Source of the DNA: Laguncularia racemosa
Lineage: Eukaryota; Streptophyta; Magnoliopsida; Myrtales; Combretaceae
Length of the DNA: 64,000 nucleotides
Assembly (NCBI GenBank): GCA_037954665.1
Contig: JBBMOL010000021.1
Span: 62,001 to 126,000 of the forward strand
Direction: 5' to 3'
A program made the translations under genes and the position numbers. The notes below the pieces were generated by a model. That model was not told the origin of the DNA and made no database searches. It saw nothing but the letters and a program-made list of their open reading frames with translations. Below, one piece after another: positions 10,414 through 22,374 of this stretch (positions are counted from its first letter, which is position 1; each line of letters opens with the position of its first letter).

Positions 10414-12519
10414 TCATAATTTTCTACTAAGAAAAGACATCATATTACTTTAAATTTTCTAGTCCAAGAGGACTTTCTCACATCCCTTATTGGTCTATTT
10501 TACACTCATGACTACAATTTCAAAAATTGTAGTATATCTTGTAAGTGCTATGCATTGGTCCATCAATTAGGTCTTTCTTACAACCAGAATGCAAGGCTTT
10601 TGGTCAATTGTTTAACTAAGAGAACATGATCCATAAGCCAATGTTTAAAATTTACCTTTACTCTAACCCAAGTTTATAAGTTAAGAAACTTAAGGGCAAA
10701 ACTAAAATGGGCTTGCCTCAATTTCACAAGCAATCATTTGCTTAAAATAAATCATTCGCTCTAATTAGGAGAGCCTCTTAAGTAGTGATACTATGATTCC
10801 CATGCCTCAACATATTCTGCTAACACTTTGCTTAACATTTTTTTCTCATTTTTCTTTTTCGCATTTTTTCTTTTTCAACTTTTTTTTGCTTCTACTTTAT
10901 TTTTTTTCTCAACTTTTCATATTTTTCTTTTCACTCTTTTTTTTCTACATTTTTTTCAGTGAGCTCTTGAGGGAATTGAGATTACTTTTCCCTTTTAAAT
11001 TTCAACTCAAAGTGTATGATGTGTGTAAGATGTGCATAAGGTGTGCATGACTTTTAGAATGGAGACTTCCCTCCATCTCAAAAGAAATAAAGTATAATTG
11101 ATAGTGATTGCTCCTAAATTGATGTGACTAAAGCAAACATAATTTAGTTCTATCCTTTCCTCCCAATTGATGTCCCTAACCTCCTAATTACCCTAAAGTC
11201 GGCCGGTTCTTGCTAAGCTTAATTTTTAGAAGTAGTTCTTAAAGGCTCTACGAGGTTGATAAAGTGTAAATGTGTTTGGGGGTAGTGAATTGAAAGCCTA
11301 TCATCATTTCAACAAATATATCAAGTTTAAGATAGACCTCCTTTAAGGGATGGGCCAAAATCCACATCATAATGTTGCTTAGCTCTCAAGTGTGTTTAAG
11401 GTTAGTGTTTAGGATTAGGGCTTGCCTCTTGTCATTCTAAATTTTTCAAATGATAGGATACCTTTCCTTTATTTAGTACATGTTGTGCAGTTGCTTCTAT
11501 TTGCCTCAACTCTACTTGGTTTCTTTTCCATATCCTGTTGTTTTTCTTCGAATGCCTTTCTCCAACACTCCCCACTATTTTCTAACTCCAATTACTACAA
11601 CGTAGGGGTTGAGCTAGTAGTCTGGTGTGGTTTATTATAATCTCCTTAAGGGGCTTTATCTGGATGGAAACAACTAAAAGCATAAGTCATGACCTTCATC
11701 AATTCAATCATTTGGAGCATTACTTGCTCAAGGGTCATGATTCTCTAGTCTAGATTGCTATTGTTAGTCATATTAGCTTTAGAGCAAATGGCTATAAGCT
11801 ACAATATCATGCTAACCGCTTATAAGTAAGATTCAAAGTCTTGTAAAATTCCTTAATGTTAAGAATGTTTCATGTTTCTCTTCTTCTTCTTCTTCTTTTT
11901 CCATTGAAAATTCTCTCATTTATTTATTCATTTTCATTATCATTTTTTCCTTTTTTTAAAAAGAAAAATAGTTTCCATTATTTCCTAAAAATAATTGTAT
12001 TGATGAAACCGAATGGCCATTTATGTTATAGATGGCTAGATAGCTAATACTTCCTAAAGAATTAACAATCCTAGTTTAATTTATTATAATGGATAAAAGG
12101 TTTACTAGAATGACTAGATTTATTACAAAAATGATATTATGAAGATAAGATTGACTTATTACAAAATTCTAGGGCGATGACTATTGGAATTGTGATAACC
12201 TAATGAGTTGATAGATGATACTACAAAGGTGGTGAAGGAAGAAATTCTAATAATTTACAATATGAAAACATAAGGGTCATTTTTTTTTTTACTTACATAT
12301 TTTTGTTATTCCCTAATAATATGGTACATGCGAGACTTTGCATTGGAAAATCAACCAAATTAAAATTTTCATGAAACCAGCATTTGTTATAAGAGGAGTA
12401 TGTATATATATATATATATATATTATTTTCTTTTCTAAAAACATTGTGTTGAACTTTATTAAAATTCTACTATTGCTTTGAATAAATTAAACCCCTAATG
12501 AGCCTATCTTTGCTATAAG
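10414..12519. other. AT-rich intergenic DNA with a pyrimidine tract
   Basis: No gene or transposon domain is recognised. A T/C-rich tract (about 10826-10965) creates a low-complexity ORF on the plus strand. A (TA)10 run lies at 12403-12422. The region ends at ATAAG (12515-12519), the left target duplication of M1. Confidence 0.6.
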
Positions 12520-13156
12520 TGATGTGCCTAAAAAGGGGATTAAGCACAATCAAATGGAACAAAAACCAACCCTAAATACAATTAACAATTCTGGTTCAAC
12601 AATGTTAGGAATTTGTGAGATTCTTAATGAGTGTAATGAGATCTAAAATCAATAAATAATGAACAAATCCACCACAATGAATCAAATCCCTCAATACACA
12701 CTAGCCCACCTTAAAATATCACATGAACTTTAAGAATATTTAGCAAAGCACAATCATGATCCCCTTTCCATAACAAATGCTTTCATGGTTCAACAACATG
12801 TAAAATAGAGGAACAGAAATCAAGTATAAAAGGAACTCAATTACGCACACTAATTTGAATAATAGTGAATCAAATCTGACTAAGAAATGTTCCAATTCAA
12901 CCCTAGATATTACACACTAGAGAAAAAAAGAAAATACAACAATTTGAAATTGATATGACTCACAATTTCAAGTGTTTCACTTGCCACAATCTCAACTCTT
13001 GGGATTGAAATTGATAAGAGGAAATTGAACTAGGAAACCCTAAGTTCTCTCACATGAAAGTGAAGTGTTTGTTCTAAAAATTGGCCTCTCAAAAACCCCA
13101 CTTAACCAAGTATTTATACTTGCTCCCTTTAGGGTTATAAAGTACACAAAATTATA

Positions 13157-14587
13157 TGTTGATGTTAAGGGGAGAATGTTAAGTTCTCTAATTTAGTTTT
13201 GATGTTAACAAAAGAGGAATAAGTGTAACGAGTGTTTAAGATAGCACGTAATTTTTTCTAAAGTTGAACAAGGAGACAGAAGCTTGTTCAGAACCTTCAA
13301 AAGTGTTATATAAGCTATTTTCATTCTGACAGAAGGTGTTTCAGAAGTTGTGTAGTATATTCGTAGTTATCGTGGTAACCTTTCAGAAGCACTTTCAGAA
13401 CCTTCATAACAGGAGAACAGTTGACAGGTTTGTTTCAGAAGCACTTTCAGAACCTTCAGGACAGTTAATAGGTTTGCTTCAGAAGCACTTTCAGAACCTT
13501 TCATGTCTGTTACGAATTTTTCCAGATTACGTTCTAAATTTTATATCGATAGTTTTAATAAATTTCAAGGCCTAGCTCCACGTGTCAAGTATTTTTGGGT
13601 AACATACTTGATGTGTTTTACTAAAGTTGGATTTTATATCAAAGGTTTTTTAATTTACATCAAGTTTTATAAGATTTCATTTTATGATAAAGTGAGATCA
13701 TATAGGATTTACAAGTTTTATCCAGATTTAAAATTGGATATTTGTACTATATTTTGGGAGATTCAGCAGTTACAAAGATAAGGATAAGAGATATGGTTGT
13801 TATTTCAAGATATGGTTCCACAATGTAAGGGATATCTTCAACAAACTTGATCCAAGAGATATATCCAAAGAAGATCTCGGTCAAACAAATTATCCAAGCT
13901 TATCCTCATCAAGAATATCACGAATGCAGATCTTCCTCAATAGATTCAACTTATTTTTGAATTGAAAATTCAAAAATGAATTCAAGATTAACACGTGGAA
14001 AGTAGCCGTTATGTTTTCTCCATATATAAGGTGTTTAATTCAAATGAAAAACGTGGAGTGGAGAACGTTGAAAAACCAGAAGAAAGAACGTTGTTAAAAA
14101 AAAAAATTACACACGAGAAGAAAAGACTCATACATCTTCAAGCAAATATCTTTACATATATATGTGATCTGGAGGAAATTTGTTATTCCTCATTGATGTT
14201 GTTGAGATTCCTTTCATGGAAAGGGAATTGTTTGTTGTTTCATCACTGTAGTTGAGTGATTAGCTTAATGAAGAAGTTAGAAAGACTCAACAGTGAGACT
14301 TTGCCTTAAAGAGGCTTGTGTTGTGTATCTTTGATTTGTTGATATAGTGAAACACAACCGGTATAGACAACCGAGACCCAGGCATGGAGCTAGAAGAGAG
14401 GACTGACGCTCAAGGCGGAACCTTTATAAATATCTGAGCATTCTACTCTTCTCTACTTTTATTTACTGCACATTATTGTTATTCACTTGATTTCATTAGT
14501 CAAGAGTTTTGGTTGATTTGTGAAAAAGTGAAATTTTAAGTAATTAATCAATTCACCCCCTCTTGATTAATCTAATTGGGACCAACA
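13157..14587 (+). mobile_element. Solo LTR, Copia SIRE-like, target duplication TTATA
   Basis: The 1431-bp sequence starts TGTTGATGTTAAGG and ends GGGACCAACA, with TTATA at 13152-13156 and 14588-14592. The 'tagttttgatgttaacaaaagagg' type start and 'caattcaccccctcttgattaatct' type end are usual in plant SIRE/Maximus LTRs. It interrupts the M1 3' LTR exactly. No coding region is present. Confidence 0.88.
13381..13505. repeat. Short tandem repeats inside the SIRE-like LTR
   Basis: Three units starting ttcagaagcactttcagaacctt at 13381, 13433 and 13477 (spacing 52 and 44 bp). Confidence 0.85.
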
Positions 14588-14974
14588 TTATAACTATGCC
14601 ACTTTTAGGGTGGTTGGTCCTAAATGAGAATTACAAACAAAATGAAAGTGTCCCAAAAGAAATTACAACATAAAATAGTCCATGCAAATGACAAATATGT
14701 AAAAGAAATTGGCCTTCAAGATGCCGGTCTTCAAGGTACTTTCAAATTGAGCCCCAATGAGGATCCCAACTCACTTAAAAGTATAGGTGATTTAGCACCC
14801 TGTAGGACTGATAAGTAAACTTGCTTGAATGCATAACGATTATAAAGTAGGAATGAAGAAAATAAATTAGCTTCCTCAGGATTAGGTTTCTCATGTAACA
14901 TTCTCAAAACTATGTTGTGTAGACCTTTAGCGTGGGCCCTAATGATAGGTCTTGTAGGAGTCTGATTCTTATCA

Positions 14975-15431
14975 ACTCGTTGGGCTTCTAGAAGATTTGC
15001 CCTCAAATCTGATATGTCTTCATGCATGTCACCTAATAAGTATGGTGATAGATCTGCAATATTAAAGGTCGTTGATACTCCATACTCTCTTGGTAACTCT
15101 ATCTAGTAGGCATTGTTGTTGATGCACTTTAAAACCCTGAATGGTCTGTTTGATCTGGGAGACAGCTTCTATGACTTTTTCTGTAGAAACCTGTCCTTGC
15201 TAAGATTAATCTAGACTAAGTCATTCGGATTATAAAGATGAGTTCTTTTATGTTTGTTTCCCACAATTCTCTACTGTTCCTAGGTCTTCTGAAGGCGTTC
15301 AATTGTTCTATCATGAATGTGCTGAATGTACCTGGCTTGGACAACTCCAGTAAGACTCTCTTCCTTTGTTGCTGGTCATGCTATAAAATCCAATGGAATA
15401 GAAGGATTATAGCCATAAACAACTTCAAAGG
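14975..15431 (-). pseudogene. M1 integrase C-terminal segment (left of element B)
   Basis: On the minus strand the sequence begins at 15431 with 'FEVVYGYNPS', the block following the AYN...SPF motif that lies on the other side of element B (about 19550-19507). It continues through Lys-rich 'VGNKHKR', a RFLQKKS block, 'RPFRVLKCINNNAY', 'LPREYGVSTTFNIADLSPY' and 'DISDLRANLLEAQR', then enters the LTR at 14974. This is the end of the integrase, where a DNA-binding or targeting domain would lie. Stops are scattered. Removing element B and one AAAGG copy restores the order of integrase blocks. Confidence 0.85.
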
Positions 15432-16185
15432 TGATGAGAGCTATGATGGGAACTAAGCTAGAAGGCGGAATGTAGATCTTCTTGAAGTGCTACCTGGACC
15501 GATCACAAAAACTCGAGCAAAATGATTCAAGGAAGCACTAAATGGCCTGATAAAGTATATCCAAGAAGTCGAAAAAGAGTGGAGCAACCATGAGAATGAC
15601 CTTGCATTTGTATAAGTCATTCAAGGAGATTAAAGATGCCGGCCTTGACAACGTTGGCTTAAACACTGCCGGCCTTGAACCGGCGTTGCAATTAGCGCGT
15701 GACAGAGGTACTATGCCGGCCTACTACGCCGCCAGCCTATATACCCAGCGTACATCCTACGTCGGCTACTACGCCACTTCCTACGTTGCCGACTTTCATT
15801 GCCTGTTTGATATTTTCCGCGACTTTATTATGTTATGTCGTTTTGGGCTTTTGTTCTTATGAGTTGTAAACCCTAATATAAGCTGCTAGGGTTGGAAAAT
15901 AGAACATAGAACATTGATACAACATTGAATAACACATTTTGAGAGAACTCCTCTCTTGGTTCTCTAAAGAACTTCTCTTGAACTTATCGAATTTCTTCCA
16001 TGGCATTCAACCTGACTTATCAATCGGTCTTTCATCCCGATTGTGGCATCAACAGAACATACCAAGCTTCTTACCTCGTCTATAGGTAACGGGTCGCGGT
16101 TCCACTTTGATTGTTTGACATCTTTGGTTGCAATTCAGAACGTATTGGTATTGGGTTTCGTCACACGTAGGCATGGTTCGTATCT
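15432..16185 (+). repeat. Element B 5' LTR
   Basis: The 754-bp LTR starts tgatgagagct and ends gttcgtatct, against ...gttcgtatca in the 3' LTR, so the terminal A is mutated. Near its start, 'GPITKTRAK*FKEALNGLI' can be read, the same tail as in the solo LTR at 9166-10080. A taatataag TATA-like box lies near 15870. Confidence 0.9.
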
Positions 16186-16188
16186 GTT

Positions 16189-16200
16189 TGGTATCAAAGC
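16189..16200 (+). promoter_or_regulatory. Primer-binding site, initiator-Met tRNA type (element B)
   Basis: TGGTATCAAAGC lies three bases after the LTR end, one mismatch from TGGTATCAGAGC. Confidence 0.85.
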
Positions 16201-16645
16201 TTAGGTTTGTTAAACATCAGATCGGTTTGAGAAAGGTAACATCAAAACCCTAACTCCAATCGTTCATATCAAGTTTCATATTACCATTGCTTCGTACTCA
16301 AGTCCATGGTGTTAATTATCTCTTGAGTAGTGTAATTTCATTCTAGCAATCTTGTCAAAAAAAAAAAAACAAATGAGAGGAACGAAAACAAAGGACGAAA
16401 TAAAGGCAACAAAAAGGAAAATTCAAGCCCCTAGAGTTTTTTTTGAATTCTACAAAAGGGATTGGTGTAGTTTGGGTTAGTTCCAAGAGAATTGAGAAGA
16501 GGGATTAGTGAGTTGATATCATCCTTGTTTATGAGAATACACGAGTGATTGTAGGATATCATCCTTTGAGTGAAACACATGAGGGAGTGAATCGTGAGGC
16601 TTAATTCTATATATTTGTGTTAGTACTAACCTTATTGCAGGAACT

Positions 16646-18783
16646 ATGTCACGTCAACATTCTCCTGAAGGTGAGAGGGGGAGGTTTGATGCTAGGTTAG
16701 TGATTGAGGCGTTGAGGAGTGAGATGAAGAGGATGTTTCAGGAGAGAATGGAACAAATTCATGAGACGGTGGAGCAAAAACTAAAGCAATCTAAAAATGT
16801 CTTTCAAGGGCGTAAGCAGGAGAGTTGTTCTAAGAGAAGACAAAGGGGTGGAGATGAGAATTTTGATGATGAGTTTGATGAACCTTTTATCGAGAGTTAT
16901 AGAGGTTATGGTGGTAGGAATAGAGGAACTAGTGATTAGGAAGATAGAGGAGATAGGAATAGAGAGAATAATCAATTGAGTAGTATAAAAATGAAGATTC
17001 CTCCTTTCCAAGGGAAGAATGATCCTGAGGCATACTTAGAATGGGAGAAGAAGGTAGAGATGGTGTTTGATTGTCACAATTATAGTGGGAGGAAGAAAGT
17101 GAAGCTTGCTGCCATTGAGTTTTCAGATTATGCCATAGTGTGGTGGGATCAACTGATGTTGAATAGAAGAAGGAATGGCAAACCACCCATTAAGTCTTAG
17201 GAAGAGATGAAGAAGCGATTTGTTCCTCACAACAAATTGCAAACTCTTAAGTAAGGAAGTCGAAGTGTGGATGAGTATTTCAAGGAGATGGAGGTTACTA
17301 TGATTAGAGCGAATGTTAAGGAGGATAGAGAGGCTACCATGGCTAAGTTTCTTGCTGGGTTAAATAAAGAGATTCAAAATGTCATAGAATTGCAGCATTA
17401 TGTGGAATTAGAAGCTATGGTTCACATGGCTATAATGGTTGAGAACCAACATAGCAGGAAAGGAAGTAGTACTACACGGTTTGAACAAGGTGCTGGCTTA
17501 TCTACTTGGAAGACTAACCATTGGAGGAAGGAAGAAAAGTCTTTACCCACTAAGCCAAAAGGAGAGTAGAAGCAAGTGGGTTCTACTTCTGGTAATCAAG
17601 GTAAACCTGATTCTTCTACTCCTAGAAATCATGACATTAAATGTTTTAAATGCTAAGGCAGAGGCCATATTGCTAGTTAATGTCCAAATAGACGTGTTAT
17701 GATTCTGCGTGATGATGGTGAGTATGAGACTGAGGGGGATAGTGAAGATGATGATATGCCTCCATTGGAGGAAGCTAGTGATGACGAGGAGCCTGCAACA
17801 GGGAAGTTAGTGGCAATAGTGAAGCGGGCTTTGAATGTGCAGGTGAAGGAAGAAGAGGAGGTGCAACAAGAGAATATCTTTCATATTAAATGTTATCTAG
17901 GAGATCATATTTGCAATTTGATCATTGATGGGGAGAGTTGCACTAATGTGGTGAGTACTTTTATTGTTGACAGGTTGAGACTTAAGACTACTAAACACCC
18001 TAGCTCATATAAATTGTAGTGGCTGAATGATAGTGGTGAGACTAAGGTGAGTAAGCAAGCCATGATTACTTTTCACATCGGTAGGTATGAGGATGAGGTG
18101 TTATGCGACGTAGTGCCAATGCAGGCATGTCATGTGTTATTGGGGAGGCCATGGCAGTTTGGCAGGAAGGTTGTTCATAATGTCTTTTCTAACAAGTATA
18201 CACTTGTTCACCATGGCAAAAGCTATAATCTTAAACTTTTAACACCTAAACAGGTGTATGAGGATCAATTGCAGCTACAGCAATCTTTTGCAAAATACAA
18301 GGTAAGTGAAAAACAGAGGGAGAGTGAGAGAGTAAAAGACATAGAAAAAGAAAAAGAACATAAAAGTCAATATCAAAAGGAAAAAGAGAGGAAGACTGGA
18401 AAGAGTATGAGATGCCAAGTTGAGGGGGGATCAACTTTGGTGGTGAGTAAAAAGGAGAGTGCAGCCTTGCAAAAGGAGAGTTGTGTGGCAAGAGCGAGTG
18501 TTGTGGGGAGAGCGTTAGTGATGAAGCAACCTATGTTGTTGCTGGTTTTTAAGGAAATTTATTTGAATACTAACAAACTTTTTAACTCTTTGCCTAGTGT
18601 GGTTGTGTCTATTGTGCAGGACTTTGAAGATGTCTTCCCTGAGGAGATTCCAAAGGGGTTACCACTTATTCGTGGTATTGAGCACCAGATTGACCTTATA
18701 CCCGGAGCATCCATTTCAAACAAACCAGCTTATAGGAGCAATCCAGATGAGACAAAGGAACTCCAAAGGCAAGTCAATGAAGT
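16646..18783 (+). pseudogene. Gag-protease-RT N-terminus of element B, one frame with nonsense changes only
   Basis: The frame starts MSRQHSPEGER at 16646. Gag has an Arg/Gly-rich region (to ~16940), a core 'PPFQGKNDPEAYLEWEKKVE' (about 17000-17060), 'WWDQL' and 'VDEYFKEME' (about 17265), then a zinc knuckle CFKC...GH...C (about 17640-17685). An acidic linker precedes an aspartic protease with IIDGESC (about 17920) and LLGRPWQFGRK. A Lys/Glu-rich linker (18250-18420) leads to the RT start (VFPEEIPKGLPLIRGIEHQIDLIPG, 18640-18710) and 'NEVLEGG'. All open segments (16646, 16976, 17267, 17699, 18047) share one frame with no frameshift. About seven stops interrupt it, each explained by one transition. 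Pol beyond 18783 is deleted. Confidence 0.9.
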
Positions 18784-19501
18784 GCTAGAAGGCGGAATGT
18801 GGATCCTCTTGAAGTGCAACCTGGATCGATCACAAGAACTCGAGCGAAATGATTCAAGGAAGCACTAAACGGGCTGATAAAGGATATCCAAGAAGCCGGA
18901 AAAGAGTGGAGCAACCATGAGAATGACCTTGCATTTATACAAGTCATTCAAGGAGATCAAAGTTGCCGACCTTGACAATGCTGGCTTAAACGCTGCCAGC
19001 CTTGAACCGACGTTACAATTAACATGCGACAGAGGGACTACGCTGGCCTACTATGCCACCGACCTATATACCCAACATACATCCTACGCCGCTTCCTATA
19101 CCGCCAACTTTCATTGCCTGTTTGTTATTTTCCACGACTTTATTGTGTTATGTCATTTTGGGCTTTTTGTTATTATGAGTTGTAAACCCTAATATAAGCT
19201 GCTAGGGTTGGAAAACAGAACATAGAACATTGATATAACATTGAATAACACATTTTGAGAGAATTCTTCTCTTGGTTCTCCAAAGAACTCCTCTTGAACT
19301 TATCGGATTTCTTCCGTGGCGTTCAACCCGACTTATCAATCGTTCTTTCATCCCAATTGTGGCGCTAACAAAACATACCAAGGTTCTTGCCTCGTTTATA
19401 GGTAATGGGTCGTAGTTCCACTTTGATTGTTTGGCATCTTAGGCTACAATTTTGAACGTATTGGTATTGGCTTTCGTCACACGTGGGTGTGGTTCGTATC
19501 A
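18784..19501 (+). repeat. Element B 3' LTR, start deleted
   Basis: It is collinear with 15456-16185 from 'gctagaaggcggaatgt' onward but lacks the first bases of the 5' LTR. It ends ...gttcgtatca directly before AAAGG. An ORF from the RT runs into it, but in a frame different from the GPITR-type tail. Confidence 0.9.
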
Positions 19502-19506
19502 AAAGG

Positions 19507-20160
19507 GAGACTTACTGGTTGAACTATAAGTAAACCTATTGTAAGCAAACTCAACAATAGGAAGACACAAGTCCTAATCAGTAAGCTTCTTGCCAACTAT
19601 TGCTCTGAGTAGATTTCCAAGTGTACGGTTGACAACTTTTATTTATCCATCTGTCTGTGGATGGTAAGAGGTACTGTACATAAGCTTAATACCTAGTCTT
19701 TTTCATAATAACATCCAAAAGAAACTAAGAAACTTAATGTCTCTGTCTGACACCATGCTGTGTGGAACTCCATGTAATTTGAAAATTTCCTGCATAAAAA
19801 TGTTAGCAATAAAAAGGGCATCATCTATTTTGTGATAAGGTACAAAATGTGACATTTTACTAAACCTGTCAACAACCACAATAATAGAGTATTTTCCCCT
19901 TTGTGTTCTAGGTAACCCCAACACAAAATCCATACTGATATCAGTCCAGGGTTTATCTGGTATAAGCAAAGGCATGTACTCACCTTGTATACCTTTCTTC
20001 CATTTAGCTCTCTTACAAATACCACAATTTTCTAATACCCTATAGACATCCTTTATCATACCTTTCCAATATAAATTCTCCCTCAATATGGCTAGGGTTC
20101 TCTTCTCACCAAAGTGTCCAAACAATCCACCTGCAAGTGTGCTTCCATCACCAATAACTC
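19507..20160 (-). pseudogene. M1 integrase, N-terminal and catalytic part
   Basis: The minus frame 20125-19703 (140 aa open) begins 'MFGHFGEKRTLAILRENLYW' and includes CGICKRAK, giving an H-H-C-C-like zinc region, then 'DISMDFVLGLPRTQRGKYSIIVVVDRFSKMSHFV' (first catalytic Asp) and 'VPHSMVSDRDIKF' (second catalytic Asp). The segment up to 19507 continues with frame disruptions to the AYN...SPF region, where element B is inserted. The catalytic Glu region (about 19650-19570) is too decayed to call. In the family this enzyme integrates the cDNA. Confidence 0.9.
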
Positions 20161-21711
20161 CCTCATAGATCTAGAAGGAATACATAGTTTTCCTAATTTA
20201 TACAGAAACCCCTTAATTATGTAATAACCATCATGCATCTTGCCCCTATAACACCTCTCAATAATAGTTTTGAATTCCTCATCACATATATACTATTCAT
20301 TCAATAATTCAAAACCTAGTAATTTTGATTGAAGAGAAGTGATAAGTACATACCATTATGATAAAGTGTCAGCAACAATATTCTCATTACCCTTCTTATA
20401 CTTTATCACATAAGCAAAACCCTCCAAAAACCCCACCCACTTAGCTTGGTGTTTAGACAAATTCTGCTATCCCCGGAAATGTTTCAAAGATTCATGATCT
20501 ATATAAATAATAAACTGTCTTGGGAGGAGATAATGCTACTACGTCATGAGAGCCCTCACTAATGAATAAAATTCCTTATCATATATAGAATAGTTTAAAG
20601 TTGCATCACTTCTCACTAAAATATGCTATGGGTCTCTTTTCTTACATTAGTACAACATTAATTATCTTTTCTTACATTAGTACAACACTAATTCCTATCC
20701 CAGAAGCATCACATCCCATCTCAAAAACTTTGTCAAAATCAAGTAAAGCCAATAATGGAGCACATATGAGTTTTTCTTTTACCTCTTCAAAACTCTTCTA
20801 GGCCCTTTCACTCCAGATGAAAGGTACATTCTTTTTAGTCAATTTTGTGAGAAGACTGACAATACTACTGAAATTATGGACAAAGTGTCTATAAAAAGAT
20901 GCAAGTCAATGAAAACTTCTCACCTTAGTAACTGAGGTAGATGTTAGCCATTTCCTGATTGCTCTCACTTTCTCCTCATCCACCCTAACACTTGAACCAG
21001 ATTAACAAAACCCAAAAATGTTACCTTAGTTTAGTAGAAAGAACACTTTTGGAGATTTGCAAATAGCTATTGTGCCCTCAATACTAAGAATACTGCCCAA
21101 AGATGCTCCACATGTTATTTTAGGTTTTTGCTGTAGATTAGAATATCATCAAAATAAACAATAACAAATTTTCCTAGAAATTCTTTCAATACATGATTCA
21201 CTAGTCTCATAAATGTACTAGGAGCATTACTCAAACTAAAGGACATAACCAACCACTCATATAGTCCATGACGAGTTTTGAAAGCAATTTGCCATTCATC
21301 CCCCTGTCTCATTCAAATTTGGTGATATCCTCTTTTAAGATCTACTTTAGAGAAAAACTGTGAACCATGTAGCTCATCTAACATATCATCAAGTCTAGAA
21401 ATAGGATACCTGTATTTTATGGTGATTTTGTTGATGGTTCTACTATCGATACACATTCTCCAAGTACCATCTTTCTTAGGAACAAAAAGGGCGAGAACAG
21501 CACATGGGCTGAGACTCTCTCTAACAAACCCCCACTCAACCAACTCATCTACCTGGCACTTCAATTCCCTAGCCTCCTCGGGATTCATGCGATATGCAAG
21601 TTGGTTCAATAATACTGAACCAAGCATAAGATTGATAGCATGCTCTATCCTTCTCAAAGGTGGTAACTCTATTGGCAAATCATTAGGAAAAATATCAGTA
21701 TACTCATTCAA
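20161..21711 (-). pseudogene. M1 reverse transcriptase and RNase H
   Basis: The minus frame opens at 21711 with 'MNEYTDIFPNDLPIELPP' and reads through 'RIEHAINLMLGS', 'CAVLALFVPKKDGTWRMCIDSR' and 'KVDLKRGYHQI'. A TGA (CGA-to-TGA type) follows, then 'GDEWQIAFKTRHGLYEWLVMSF', NAPSTFMRL and the catalytic 'VYFDDILIYS' (about 21165-21135), still intact. The RNase H part is more decayed: 'IYDKEFYSLVRAL', 'IIYIDHESLKHF', 'KWVGFLEGFAYVIKY', 'ENIVADTLS' (about 20620-20360). It converts RNA to cDNA in the family; several stops make this copy inactive. Confidence 0.9.
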
Positions 21712-22374
21712 TACCTGAGAAACTGCTGAAGGTAGAGACTATGGTTCCTGTACCCCTAGTGCACATCTCAGCTGAAGCAAGTATATTAGAGTCTCTTCTA
21801 TAACTAGCCTCTCCATTTCACCTTATCCTATCAATAATACCTTCTTTTCCTCAGAATCATTACACTGTACTAATGGCCTATTAATCTATTGCTGAACCTT
21901 TTGGACCTCTAATGGTGACATCGGATTCAGAATAACATATTTGCCTTCCTTCTAGAACACATAAGTATTCTTGAAGCCATTATACAAGACCTTCCTATCA
22001 TATAACCAAAGCTTGCTAAGCAATATATGGGATGCACACATAGGCAAGATATCACACTTAATCTCATCACAATATTTATCCCCTACATTGAATGGCACCT
22101 TAGCTCTTTGGTTCACATGCAAACTCCACTGATCACTAAGCCAATGCAATTTATATGATTTAGGAAGTGGAGTGGTGGTAAGTCTTAGCTTCGATACTAA
22201 CGATGCGGCTACTACATTGGTACAACTACCACCATCAACTATAAGGACACACAAATTTCCTTATACCCTATAAGAAGTATGGAACAAGTTTTTGCTTTAT
22301 TCTTCATCTTTAGTAGCAAATGTAGTCAATGTTTGGCACAACACATTAGCATATTAAAACATCTCACTAGACAT
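21712..22374 (-). pseudogene. M1 protease and linker
   Basis: The minus start MSSEMF lies at 22374. The open block 22254-21952 contains VDGGSCTNVVAASLVSKL with the catalytic Asp, 'HWLSDQWSLHV', 'FNVGDKYCDEI', 'DILPMCASHILLSKLW' and 'NTYVF'. It is followed by 'MSPLEVQKVQ', a shorter linker than in C or E, and 'LLQLRCALGV' before the RT start at 21711. No gag is seen between this start and the priming site, either in the stretch 22375-23068 or in 27831-28270. Confidence 0.85.

Larger units (their letters stand above)
12520..14974 (-). repeat. M1 3' LTR, interrupted by a solo LTR
   Basis: The plus-strand left end is tgatgtgcctaaaaagg and the right end is ctgattcttatca. It matches 32684-33671 closely apart from the insertion at 13157-14587. 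TATTTATA (minus TATAAATA) lies in the palindrome at 13111-13118. The 14731-15027 minus frame runs from the integrase tail across the LTR border into a GPITRARAK-like tail (here RPIIRAHAK). Confidence 0.92.
15432..19501 (+). mobile_element. Element B: gypsy element with gag-protease and start of RT, target duplication AAAGG
   Basis: The 5' LTR is 15432-16185, the priming site 16189-16200, a gag-protease-RT remnant 16646-18783 and a 3' LTR missing its start 18784-19501. AAAGG flanks both ends (15427-15431, 19502-19506) inside the integrase of M1. Most of pol and the first ~40 bp of the 3' LTR have been removed by one deletion whose breakpoints share up to 17 nt. Since both outer ends and the duplication are intact, the deletion probably followed insertion. 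Confidence 0.92.

Noticed and set aside
10793..11050. Phe/Leu-rich ORF
   Set aside because: It is produced by a T/C-rich tract with no other coding evidence.
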